Of a stretch of DNA of 64,000 bases, positions 30,549 through 40,908 are shown piece after piece. The DNA lies in NCBI GenBank assembly GCA_037349105.1, contig JAYJMM010000036.1, positions 1,772,001 through 1,836,000 of the forward strand, in the 5' to 3' direction. The notes below the pieces were generated by a model. The model worked only from the letters and a program-made list of their open reading frames with translations, did not search any database and was not told the origin of the DNA. Position 1 is the stretch's first letter; each line of letters starts with the position of its first letter. Origin of the DNA: Limnomonas spitsbergensis (lineage: Eukaryota; Chlorophyta; Chlorophyceae; Chlamydomonadales). A program made the translations under genes and the position numbers.

Positions 30549-33500
30549 ATGCTGCCGAATACGTATGGATACAGTCAGGGCACAGCGCCTGGAGCACATT
30601 GGCCTGGAGCTATGAACAGCCCGGTGCGTATTCCTCCTGCGCATTATCTGTTGTTGACAATTTTGGACCAAATCACAAATTATTAGCGCTTACATTTTCC
30701 TCTGGACTGGAAAAGTCTGGAAAGTGCACATGTCCGATAAAGCGGCCCTGATAAAGTGGCCCTCCTCAATCCAGATCTTCAATCTGACACCGCGAAGCGC
30801 GACGATTCCTTCAGGAGAAAGCGGGACACCCAGTTGTTTAACCTCGGAGCCTGTGATGCTGGACTAATATTTCCGTCCCTCGTCTTGCCCCTTTCAGCAC
30901 CCATATGCGTATCCGGGGGCTTTCCCCCCCATTCGAACGACAAGCCAGACCGCAGCCCCGCACCAGTTTCAGCCCTGGGCCCAAGGAGTTCAGTCGTCTT
31001 CCCAAGCCCCGCCTCATCACGGTCACCCTCCGCCATGGGACCCACGCTACGCGCACCCCCAGCAATACTACCCTCGCCCCGGAGCATCGACGATGAGCGG
31101 CCCGCAGCAGTCCACGGCGGGCCCGGAGTCTTACAACCCCAACGCCACAGCAGCCACCTCGCAGCAGCAGCAGCCGAGCATGTACCCTGGCAGTGCTGTT
31201 GCAGCTTCAGAGATGGCCCATGGCGTTCAAGGCCTCATGGTTGGGGGTTCCCACCCTGAAGACCCTCGCATGCTGGGGAGCTTCGAGCATGCTCAAATGA
31301 TGCATGCAGCCGCAGGCACGCCCCTACCCGTCGCCACTGCCTCGCATGGCCCGGCCGCAGCTGGCCCAGCAAGGGTGATGTCCTCGCACCGCTATGGAAG
31401 CAGCAACCAGCTGTCCCATGTGCAACAGCAGCAGCAGCAGCCAGCAGTCAGCTCTGACTCAGCAGGTGGAAGCACAGCGCAGCCGCAGGTCTGTGGCGGG
31501 TACATGCACCGCTCCCATGGGAACATGGGGCCGCCACCCGAGCGGGCCCCGCAGCCTCCACCCGCACCCCGGACGATCGCGCCGGCGCGTATGCGCGAGG
31601 CGCTCGGCCCGAGCACGTTCAGTTCCATCCGCTCCCTGATGCTGCGCCAGCAGTCAACATACGTTCAGCAGCTGTTTGAGCTGCACAAGCTCTGCCAGGT
31701 AAGACGCGCGCGCGGGTGATGGTGAGCGTTGATGCGCCCTCGCTAAGGGGCTCTGAGTAAGAGGGTGGGGTGGAAAAGGAGGGAGTGTTTAATCCCAAGT
31801 GTTGGCAAAGTATCCTTGTAAAGGAGGTGGGAAGTACCGTACTGGTAAGGGAGTTCAGAGTTTTCTCCGATTTTTGTTACACTGTTTTAGTGTAACTTAT
31901 TTCGAATTAGCGCATCAGACCATGCCGGTCCTCCCCTGGGCAGAACCCCCTCACCGGCATCCCTACTGCCGAATGTACCGATGCACATCCTATTGTTCCT
32001 TACTGCGCCCAACATGTGCTCCTCACCCCTTTGCGCCGTGCCGTAGATGCAAAACTGCTCATGTGTGAGATGGAGATCCAGAGCTCGGAGGACGTCGCCT
32101 ATGATGCGTCCGAGGCTCCCACAGCCGCTGCCGAAGGCTCCTGGGGGCCTGCCCCGCGCATCCCTCAATCTGAGCAAAGCGGCGCCGTCGCCGCAGCCGC
32201 GACTGACATGTCTGCGGCCGGGGGGGATTTCCCCTCGGCCCTCTCTATGGGGCCCGGCGCACGTAGGGCAATGGAGTCGGCCGCTGCGTCCCAGCAGCCT
32301 GGTGATGTGACGCCGGACATGGCCCAGGCGCGCCAGCACAACTTCCAGCGCCTCGTGCGCTGCCTGGCCAACCTTCCCAAGGCAGTGCGGCCGGCCCCGG
32401 CTGGCGGATCCAGTGCGCTAGCCGCGTCCCCTGTCGAGCATCCGTTCCCGGGGCCGCCGCGTGGCGTGCTGCGGCCGTGCGCTGTGGTCATGATCCCTAC
32501 AGACGCGCTGATTGAGGAGTGCACCTCGGTGCAGCCCACAGTGGAGCAGCATGGCGAGCTGGACGATACAGAGACTGAGAGGGAGGGGCCAGAAGAGGAG
32601 GATGAGGATGACGACGAAGGTGGGGCCAGCGCGCCGATGGATGCTGAGGATGGTGCCTCGCCCAACGCCGTGGACCCGCTCCATAAGGTGCGCGGGCTTG
32701 GTGGTGCATGTGCCTCCTCCTCTTCACTGCAGATCTAGTCTCTGCTTACTGCGGGTCCCTGAGTGGCCAGCTGAGCGCTTTTTTGCACACTTCGTAGCCG
32801 CACATTATGCGTGGATCCGCTCACAGACGCAAAAGCCTGGAGTCTGGGGTTTTTGCGACGCTCAAGGATTGCTAGCGAGAATGCTTGTGGACTGACGTTG
32901 GCTTTGCTTCTGAACCTGTTGTACCTTTATATTGGGTGCCGCTTAGGTCCCGAAAAAGCTTTCAGACTTCGACATCGACCTGGCTCCTAGCGCCAAGACG
33001 CCACCTCCATATTTGACCAAGCCTCTGGTCCAGCAGCAGCAGCAGGAAGAAAAAATGCAGCCTTTCAGCACTTTTAGGCCAAGCCCGGCCCCGGCTGCGG
33101 CTGCTTGTACAGATCAGATCCCCAAGGCACAGCCAAGCAGGCCGCCGATCTCGCTCGCCGCGCTGCCTATCCTGCCAGCGCTTTTTTCTGCCCCAGCAGC
33201 AGCAGCGGCGGCGGCAGCGCAGCTGCAGGCAGGCCGCCTGGGGCCTGCCCCGCTGTCTAGCAGCCTCTGCCCCGCGCCACTGCCAGCGTACCTGGTGCCT
33301 CAGCAGGCAGCGGCAACTCAGGTGAGGATCTGTATGCTGTGTATATGTGTGTGTGTGTGTCCTATGCCCTAACCAATTTTCCATCCTAACGAGTGTGAGG
33401 GCCTGCCTGCTGTGTGCGGGCCTGCCTGCTGTATGTGGGCCTGCCTGCTGTGCCCTGGCCATCCTAAAGACAGCAAGGGCCTGTCTGTTGTGTGTGCGTG

Positions 33501-36500
33501 TCCCATGCCCTGGCCATCTTTAAGGCAGTAAGGGCCTGCCTGCTGTCTGTGTGTGTGTCCTATGCCCTGGCCATCTTAAAGGCAGTAAGGGCCTGCCTGC
33601 TGTCTGTTTGTGTGTCTTATGCTCTATCCACCCTAAAAATGTGCGGCCCTGCTGGCTGTGTGCCTTTGCTTGTCTGGTGCTACATCTTTCCTTGAAATAG
33701 ATGAGGGCCTGCTGTCTGTGTGTGCTGGTATGTTTTGTGTGTCCATTCTTCGGGGGGTTCTGCTTTGAACAGAGGTTGTGCTGGGCAGGGCAATCATGGC
33801 CCCGCCATGGAGTACCTGCTAACTGAATGTGTCGTTTCGTATGCCTCCTGGCTGGGCTGGGCTGGGCCGACTTCTTGTTTCGCCGGCTTTCTCGCGGGCC
33901 AACCTCCTATCGCGCCCTCCCCTCGCGCAGCCCGCGGCCCTAATCCTTCCGGCGCTGGACTTGCAAGCCGCTTGGTTCGCAAAGCACTTCGTCAGAAAGG
34001 CCAAGACCACACCCGCACCCGCCGGCGCGGCACAAGCGGCCGAGCAGGTGCTGCAGGACGGCCTGCTGCACCCCGACGGCCTCGCCTTCCCCTCACCCGC
34101 CAACGGATACGAACCGCTCGCGTCGGCGCCCGCTGGCGATGCAACGGCTGGCGTCCCCGCAGGTTCGTCTCCGTTGTCGCAGCCGGTTCGCTGGTGGAAC
34201 GACGCAGCCATGACTTTCGGGGACGTTGCGGCGCCGCAAGCGTCGGGCCGCGGCAGTGCTGGGTGCTACGAAGGGTGAGTAACACAGTTATGTCTTAAGA
34301 GCCTTGCTGGCAGGCATTTACGCCTTGCGTTGCCTGTGCCTGTACTGTCCAGGTTTATTACGAGGTGGCGGCGGCTGGCTGGCTGCATCCTCTCCTAATG
34401 CCCTTGGCCCAGTGTTAGTGGCCGCAACTGCCTCGCATTTTCCTGCCGGCCACCTCACATGATATGGAGGCGTCTTCTGATGCATCCTGCCCCATGTACT
34501 CTGATGCATCCTGCTCCATGTACTCTGATGCATCCTGCCCCATGTACTCTGATGCATCCTGCCCCATGTACTCTGATGCATCCTGCTCCATGTACTCTGA
34601 TGCATCCTGCCCCATGTACTCTGATACATCCTGCCCCATGTACTCTGATGCATCCTGCCCCATGTACTCTGATGCATCCTGCTCCATGTACTCTGATGCA
34701 TCCTGCCCCATGTACTCTGATGCATCCTGCCCCATGTACTCTGATGCATCCTGCCCCATGTACTCTGATGCATCCTGCCCCATGTACTCTGATGCATCCT
34801 GCTCCATGTACTCTGATGCATCCTGCTCCATGTACTCTGATGCATCCTGCTCCATGTACTCTGATGCATCCTGCTCCATGTACTCTGATGCATCCTGCTC
34901 CATGTACTCTGATGCATCCTGCTCCATGTACTCTGATGCATCCTGCCCCATGTACTCTGATGCATCCTGCTCCATGTACTCTGATGCATCCTGCTCCATG
35001 TACTCTGATGCATCCTGCTCCATGTACTCTGATGCATCCTGCCCCATGTACTCTGATGCATCCTGCTCCATGTACTCTGACTGCATGGTGTGCAGCATCC
35101 TGCTGTTCTGGGTCCCGACATGCCACTACCTGGCGGCTTGCACTAACACCATGGCAGCCTGCATCCTGTTCTGGATCCTGTCATGCCAATGCTTTGCAAT
35201 GACCCCATGTAGCCTGAACCCTGTCCTGGATCCTGTCATGCAACTGCTTTGCACTGGCCCCATGTAGCCTGGATCCTGCCCTGCAACTGCTTTGCACTGG
35301 CCCCATGTAGCCTGGATCCTGTCCTGGATCCTGTCATGCAACTGCCTGGCACTGGCTCCATGGCGCACTGCATGGGTGGCAGTGCTGTATTTCAGGGCAG
35401 GAGCACCAGAACGATTCTGTTTAGACTGAAGGTCGGATGTGTGTGTCCCTCTCTCACCCCCTCTGGTGTGGTGGTTTAGGGGCGACCCGATGCAGCTGCC
35501 GTACAAGAAGCGGGCCATGATGTACAACGGCAGCGTGCCCGTGACCTCTGAGGGCTATGGCATGATGGGAGACGTGCCGGCCAAGGGCTATGGAATGATG
35601 GGAGACGTGCCGGCCATGCCGGTTTCGGTGCCCCGCCCGGGGTTCAACGCTTTCAAGGTGAGAGCACTGCGCTAGTTTAGTGTCGAGGGTTTAGGGTTTA
35701 GGGCCATGCCGGTCTTGGTGCCCCGCCCGGGATGCAACGCGCGTTCAAGGTGGGAGCACTGCGCTAGTTTGTGTTGAGGGTGAAGGGCCATGCCGGTCTC
35801 TTTGCCCCGCCCGGGGTTCAACGCTTTCAAGGTGAGAGCACTGCGCTAGTTTAGTGTCGAGGGTTTAGGGTTTAGGGCCATGCCGGTCTTGGTGCCCCGC
35901 CCGGGATGCAACGCGTTCAAGGTGGGAGCACTGCGCTAGTTTGTGTTGAGGGTGAAGGGCCATGCCGGTCTCTTTGCCCCGCCCGGGGTTCAACGCTTTC
36001 AAGGTGAGAGCACTGCGCTAGTTAAGTGTCGAGGGTTTAGGGTTTAGGGCCATGCCGGTCTTGGTGCCCCGCCCGGGATGCAACGCGCGTTCAAGGTGGG
36101 AGCACTGCGCTAGTTTGTGTTGAGGGTGAAGGGCCATGCCGGTCTCTTTGCCCCGCCCGGGGTTCAACGCTTTCAAGGTGAGAGCACTGCGCTAGTTAAG
36201 TGTCGAGGGTTTAGGGTTTAGGGCCATGCCGGTCTCTGCGCCCCGCCCGGGATTCAACGCTTTCAAGGTGGGAGCACTGCGCTAGTTTGGGGTTAAGGGC
36301 CATGCCGGTCACGGTGTCCCGCCCGAAATTTAACTCAAGATAAGAGCACTGCGCTGTCTCTCTTGAGTGCGCACCACCGGCATGGGACCAGCTTGTGAGC
36401 GAGGGCTTTTCAGTTTGCACCCCGCTCTGGCTTCAGTACTCGAAACTGGTACTGATGGCTTACAACGAGTACGGTAGATTCCTACCACACGCGGATGTGT

Positions 36501-37445
36501 GAGGCCTCTCGCAATTGCAGTCAACGTTCCTGTGCCGACCCCAAATCTTGGCGACCGGTTGTACCGTATGTCTGACACTAGGACTAGTTGAAGGGTAACA
36601 GACTAACGGAGTCGGGTCGGGACCGGTCTGCTAGGGCTGTGTGCCCTCTTCTAGTAAAGAACCAAACCTGTTTATATTTTCAGGCACTCGTGAGCCTCCC
36701 AGTCGACGTTTGGAAGGGGGGGGGGTATTTTCCTGTTGCCTGTACATGCTTGCTGTCCTTCTCCTTTTTCAAACATGCACATGCTTGCTGCCCTTTCCAA
36801 ACGTGCATGTGATGTTCTTGACGTTTGATGATGAATTTTCCATTTGCAGAAACCCCGTGGCCAGCGCAAGGAGCGCAGCAAGGCGGGCAGCAACCGATTC
36901 TCGATGGGCGGCGGGGGCTGCTCGGATGGGGATGACCCAGGCTCAGGCACGGAGAGCGTTGCGGCCGAAGGCTCCAAGTGGGTGACATGTTTTTTTGTCG
37001 TACGGTATTTAACCCTTAACCCTGAATTGGAAAGTTCAAAGTGGGTGTCATGTTTTTTGTCGTATGAAACCTTGAACCCTGTACCTGAAGAATACCTGAA
37101 GGCTCCAAGTGGGTATCGTGATAATTTGCCTTCTTCTCCCTGGGATTTGGGCCTCCGCCTTTTATATAGAGGGGTTGTTGAAAGAGTTCTTGAAGGACGG
37201 AGGTGTCGGCAGCTGCTGCAGATATCTCCTTCCAACGCGCACGCGCTCTTTATTCCTTTTTCCACCTGATCGTTGTTTCCAATCCCCGTCTGACCCTGCT
37301 TTCAAAATGCTGTACTCGCAGGCGCTCTCACGCCAGTAGAGATGAGAGCAACCGGGAGACTGTCAGCGGTTGCAGTGTTCCCAAGAAAGACAACAAGAAG
37401 CTTAAGGTGGCGGCAGACGTGCTCCTATCTCTGGCCACGCGTTAG
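30549..37445 (+). CDS. ELF3: ELF3-like protein A (evening-complex scaffold family), probable 1-nt frameshift
   Basis: In land plants ELF3 is a nuclear scaffold of the circadian evening complex. Exons: 30549-30623, 30898-31698, 32047-32687, 32947-33321, 33931-34274, 35480-35657, 36850-36977 and 37322-37445 (TAG). All introns are GT-AG and phases fit except exon 3. Recognition rests on RQQSTYVQQLFELHKL at the exon 2 end joined to KLLMCEME in exon 3, matching the plant ELF3 block QQxxFxxQxFELHRLxxVQKL. Exon 2 is proline/glutamine-rich, exon 3 has an acidic run, exon 4 has polyQ and polyA, and exon 6 has LPYKKRAMMYNGS. Exon 3 starts ATGCAAAAC, one A short of the duplicate at 55438 (ATGCAAAAAC). 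Without that base the frame is lost. With it, the protein would be about 888 aa. Introns carry arrays and junction echoes. Confidence 0.68.
33340..33640 (+). repeat. ~57-bp intronic repeat, ELF3-like intron 4
   Basis: Diverged units of 'gtgtgtcctatgccctggcc' + 'atcttaaaggcagtaagggc' + 'ctgcctgctgtct'. The duplicate region has one extra unit (57-bp length difference near 57000). Confidence 0.85.
34480..35085 (+). repeat. 24-bp minisatellite, about 25 copies, ELF3-like intron 5
   Basis: Unit TGATGCATCCTGCYCCATGT plus ACTC, with a two-state C/T position (CTGCCCC or CTGCTCC). Open in several frames on both strands because 24 is divisible by 3 and there is no stop. Not a coding region. Confidence 0.97.
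35658..36350 (+). repeat. eight tandem echoes of the ELF3-like exon 6 donor edge
   Basis: The real edge (35620-35670) reads GCCATGCCGGTTTCGGTGCC ... TTCAACGCTTTCAAG|gtgaga. About eight further copies follow at roughly 85-90 bp, in two alternating subtypes (TCTTGGTG with ATGCAACGCG, and TCTCTTTG with GTTCAACGCT). TTTAGGGTTTAGGG occurs at the joins. Most copies retain AAG|GTGAGA or AAG|GTGGGA. Confidence 0.97.
36978..37115 (+). repeat. two echoes of the ELF3-like exon 7 donor edge
   Basis: The real edge reads GAAGGCTCCAA|gtgggtgacatg. Copies AAGTTCAAAGTGGGTGTCAT (about 37031) and GAAGGCTCCAAGTGGGTATC (about 37097) follow, separated by TTAACCCTTAACCCTGAA and CTTGAACCCTGTACC. Confidence 0.9.
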
Positions 37446-37797
37446 TCTTGATGCCAAGAAGTGCCCCTGGCCACGCGTTAGTCTTGATGCCAAGAAGTGC
37501 CCCTGGCCACGCGTTAGTCTTGATGCCAAGAAGTGCCCCTGGCCACGCGTTAGTCTTGATGCCAAGAAGTGCCCCTGGCCACGCGTTAGTCTTGATGCCA
37601 AGAAGTGCCCCTGGCCACGCGTTAGTCTTGATGCCAAGAAGTGCCCCTGGCCACGCGTTAGTCTTGATGCCAAGAAGTGCCCCTGGCCATGCGTTAGTCT
37701 TGATGCCAAGAAGTGCCCCTGGCCACGCGTTAGTCTTGAGGCGAAGAAGTGCCCCTGGCCACGCGTTAGTCTTGATGCCAAGAAGTGCCCCTGGCCG
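37431..37797 (+). repeat. 36-bp array carrying the stop codon, about 10 copies
   Basis: Unit TGGCCACGCGTTAGTCTTGA then TGCCAAGAAGTGCCCC. The first unit contains the last codons and the TAG stop of ELF3-like A (ACG CGT TAG). The array extends into the 3' UTR. The duplicate at 60611 has one more unit. Confidence 0.97.
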
Positions 37798-39060
37798 CAA
37801 GTCATGCCAGAACCTGACAGGGTGAATTATGTCTTGCCGGATCGTACGGGGGGAAATCTTGGTGCGTTTATATGCATAACGAGCATGGCTTGTAGGCTTG
37901 CTTGGTTTTGTCCTCACCGGCTGCCTGCCGAGGATCATCGTGGTGTCCCATGGACAGAGTAGTTGCAGGATTGGATGAAAGCCCTGCCTAGCTTGGTAGA
38001 TGGAGGATCCATGAGGCTGCAAGTAGCTTGCTCATTAGTTTTTATTGGGCGTTGCGTGCAGTTGATTTTACAAAATATTTAGTGATCGGGAATGAGCTTT
38101 TTACTGTTTTGTCAGTTGCTTTCTTTGAGTGTTTTTTGTTCCCCAGGCATACATGCCCAATGTTTATGATACATTTGGGAGGTGTGTTGTACGGGAAGGT
38201 GGATACGTTGAAATAATGTGTTCATGTCATTTAGCCTTTGTCTGGTCCAGCCCAGCCGTCTCGACTGCCTGCCGGAGCAGCCGTGGTTGTGTGGGATGCG
38301 TCTACAACGGGAGCTCCTGGCCTGTGCGTGGTTTTGTCACGAGTTGGCCCTTCCCTCCATTTTCAAGACAAATAAGAACATTTTTTGAAGGGTTGGTGTC
38401 TGTGTCCATGCTACTGCTTAATTTCCTTCCTCGTTTGTTCGCCGGCGTCACTGAGATTTGGCATGCTTATGAAAGCAGGTCGGTTTCATTGGTTGTGGAA
38501 GGTGCTACTATCATTTGGAGGCTGGGGGGCATGCCCCCATAGCCGGTTATAATATAGTATGTACCTACCAGTATGCAAAGGGGGCATTCGTATTTAAATT
38601 TTCTTGGTTCTTTTAAGACAAGTTAATTGCAAATGTTTCCAGTTACTAATGCGGTTATGTGTACTGCACTGGTTTGAAAGCATGTTGTGTTTTTACTCAG
38701 CTGCTTGTACACGTTGCTAAGCATGCCATGAAATGGCTTTCTTCCCGCACCCTCGGAGGAACTTCCCCCCTCCACAAGGGGGTGACAAATTAGTTTTTTA
38801 TTTAAGGAGGTCTTAGCAGTACTGGTATGTTCTGGTACGAATTTATTAGCCTACTGTCATGCATTGCATTTATCAGTCAAGTCTAACTGATGTAAAAAAT
38901 AAAACGGTTCAACTGTCCGTGCTTGCTGAAATGCTGGTCGAAGCACGTTCTATATTTTATTTTGCCGTGACGAGGTCATGTCTCTTGGCAAGACCTGAAC
39001 ATCATGATGACAGACAACGAGGGGACTAGGCTGGCCTCTCCCTTTTGGGCTGCTAAGTCA
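37798..39060. other. downstream of ELF3-like A, nothing recognised
   Basis: Contains the presumptive 3' UTR. Short open frames here show no recognisable family. Present in duplicate at 61013-62275. Confidence 0.5.
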
Positions 39061-39064
39061 ATGA

Positions 39065-39097
39065 CGTTACACCTCTGGGCCCTGCTCAAAAAGGCTC
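39065..39097 (-). mobile_element. LINE 3'-end fragment
   Basis: Reverse complement reads GAGCCTTTTTGAGCAGGGCC then CAGAGGTGTAACG, the terminal motif of the LINE family. A related degenerate plus-strand copy lies at about 39390-39425. Confidence 0.7.
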
Positions 39098-39482
39098 TGC
39101 CGCTAAGTGTGATGTGTGATCCCTGCCTTCCAGTCCCTGCACGGTGCATGTCTCTGTTTGGGCTAGGAGACCTACCTCTAGGGCAGAACAAAGGGAGCAC
39201 TGGACAAAACAAATACTCGAAACCCCTGGTTTCAAGCCTTCTTGTTTTTCACGATGCATTCAGAGTCAAGAGGTCTGTGTGACTAGGACTCCCAACTGAA
39301 ACGGTGGACTAGTATTGTGGCATGAATGTTGTGCAGTATGTATAGGTCACCAGGTTTGGGGGCCGAACCCTGTTCGCTACTTGGGGCGCTGACACGACGG
39401 AGCCTTTGCGAGCAGGTCCAAGAAGTGCGCATCATTAACCTCAGGTCCGATAATGACGATAAATGGAACCTTCAAAGAATAC

Positions 39483-39719
39483 TACCGTAAAACGGGATCG
39501 GGTCCACGAACCCCTGTTGATAAGTAATATATAAAATTCGTTGCGCAGGCAAAAAGTACCCTACTCCGTGCACGCGCAGCTGGATTTTTTTGATATAGGT
39601 GCCAGAAACCTACTCCGCGCAACCCCACAAATAGTTGTTAATTATTTTTCCGTCGCGCACCACCCCGCACACCTCCCCAAATAATTAATTAAACGCAGAG
39701 CCAAACCGGTTTTACGGTA
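39483..39719. mobile_element. MITE, TACCGTAAAAC family, 237 bp
   Basis: Inverted ends TACCGTAAAACGGG (39483) and CCGGTTTTACGGTA (39706-39719) share 11 terminal bases. The interior carries CTCCGYGCA and AATTAATTAA motifs as in 26172-26675. No coding capacity. Duplicated at 62698-62934. Confidence 0.8.
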
Positions 39720-40150
39720 CGGTACTCATCAACGAGATTTCCAATGTTATTATTATGTAGGGGTACCCACTAGTACCCAGAGCCGCCAAAGACAAGTTCA
39801 CCAATCTCCACCTTCAAAACCTAGCCACCACTGACCATACATCTTGTACACCACTGACGTTACACCAAAAACTTTAGGGCCCTTGAGGTTTTTGAAGGCT
39901 AGTCTCTTCAGGGGCAGGGGATACGGTGTGCCTGACATTTTTGATAGTTGTTGTTCTTGATCTGGAAGGTGAACTTGCCTTCCTTTCTTTCCTCTTGTGC
40001 CTTCTCCCTTGACTTTATATTTGCCGACGTGGTCGAGCTTCATTTAAGCAAGGCCTTGATAGAGGTGTAACGTCTTGAACCTTGGGGTCATGCTAAAAAA
40101 AGTTTCGGACGCGTCACCAAGGCCGCATCCAAACTTTGGATATATTCTCT

Positions 40151-40346
40151 TGGTACATGAGTGTTCGCAAGAACTGGATGGGGAGTCAGAACGCAACAAT
40201 AGATGGTGTGAGCACGTGGGAGGTTCAGTGCCAGCGGGCCGGCACGCACGCACCTGAAATCCTGAATACTTGATGAGTATGTGGTGCGTGCATGACCTGT
40301 GAGGTTGCGTTCTGACTACCCATCCAGTTCTCGCGAACATGTACCA
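40151..40346. mobile_element. fold-back element, arms 43-47 bp
   Basis: Left arm 40151-40197 (TGGTACAT..GTTCGCAAGAACTGGATGGG..GTCAGAACGCAAC) pairs with right arm 40304-40346 with a 4-nt indel and a few mismatches. No coding capacity. Duplicated at 63365-63560, where the left arm reads GTTCGCGAGAACTGG and pairs better. Confidence 0.85.
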
Positions 40347-40908
40347 TCACTCAAAATCACCGCCAAACAGTGCGCCAATACATAAATGTTGTCCCGAACT
40401 TTTGCGCCGAATCGTCAAAAGGCACGCACACTTGCTTGCGAATCTGCTTGCGAATGTGTCGTCGTCGTCCAGGCATATGAGGCCCGAATGAGTTGGATTG
40501 ACATGAGATGTCCTTCGCGTACACATCAATATCATAAAGATATTCACTTTTTTTCGTAGGTACATTACAATGCATGAATCGACGCAGATCAGCACAAATC
40601 GTCTAACGATGCGCACTGAACCCACCGGTGGCATGAATTTGTGTTTTTCTGACAGGGAGATTGACCGAGGTGAGCTGGCGCTACCTGAGGCTGCCACGCT
40701 GTAGATCCGATCAGCCTGCTGGCAGCGACAGATCGACGACGCCGATATCGACCACATCAAGCCTGATTTCCCCCGTCCACAATTCCGCATCAGATACTGC
40801 ACACCGATATCCTGTAAAAATCATACAATTTGCTCCATATGAAATCGCAAACGTCGATTACCTAGGACGATTAACACAGACAACGTTTGGGACGACGCCA
40901 CACCCGGA

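Larger units (their letters stand above)
31991..40549 (+). repeat. segmental duplication, copy A (8.56 kb)
   Basis: Nearly identical and collinear with 55381-63763. The left breakpoint falls just before TATTGTTCCTTACTGCGCCC in intron 2 of the ELF3-like gene, and the right one just after AAGATATTCACTT. Differences are single substitutions, homopolymer length changes and copy-number changes in the internal arrays. Confidence 0.97.

Noticed and set aside
34318..35267. Both-strand open frames (SDASCPMY, MHQSTWSR, GCIRVHGA repeats)
   Set aside because: 24-bp array without stops inside an intron of the ELF3-like gene. The same holds for 57767-58788.
37342..37962. 206-codon frame with LDAKKCPWPRVS repeats
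   Set aside because: Out of frame with the ELF3-like last exon. Generated by the 36-bp stop-codon array.
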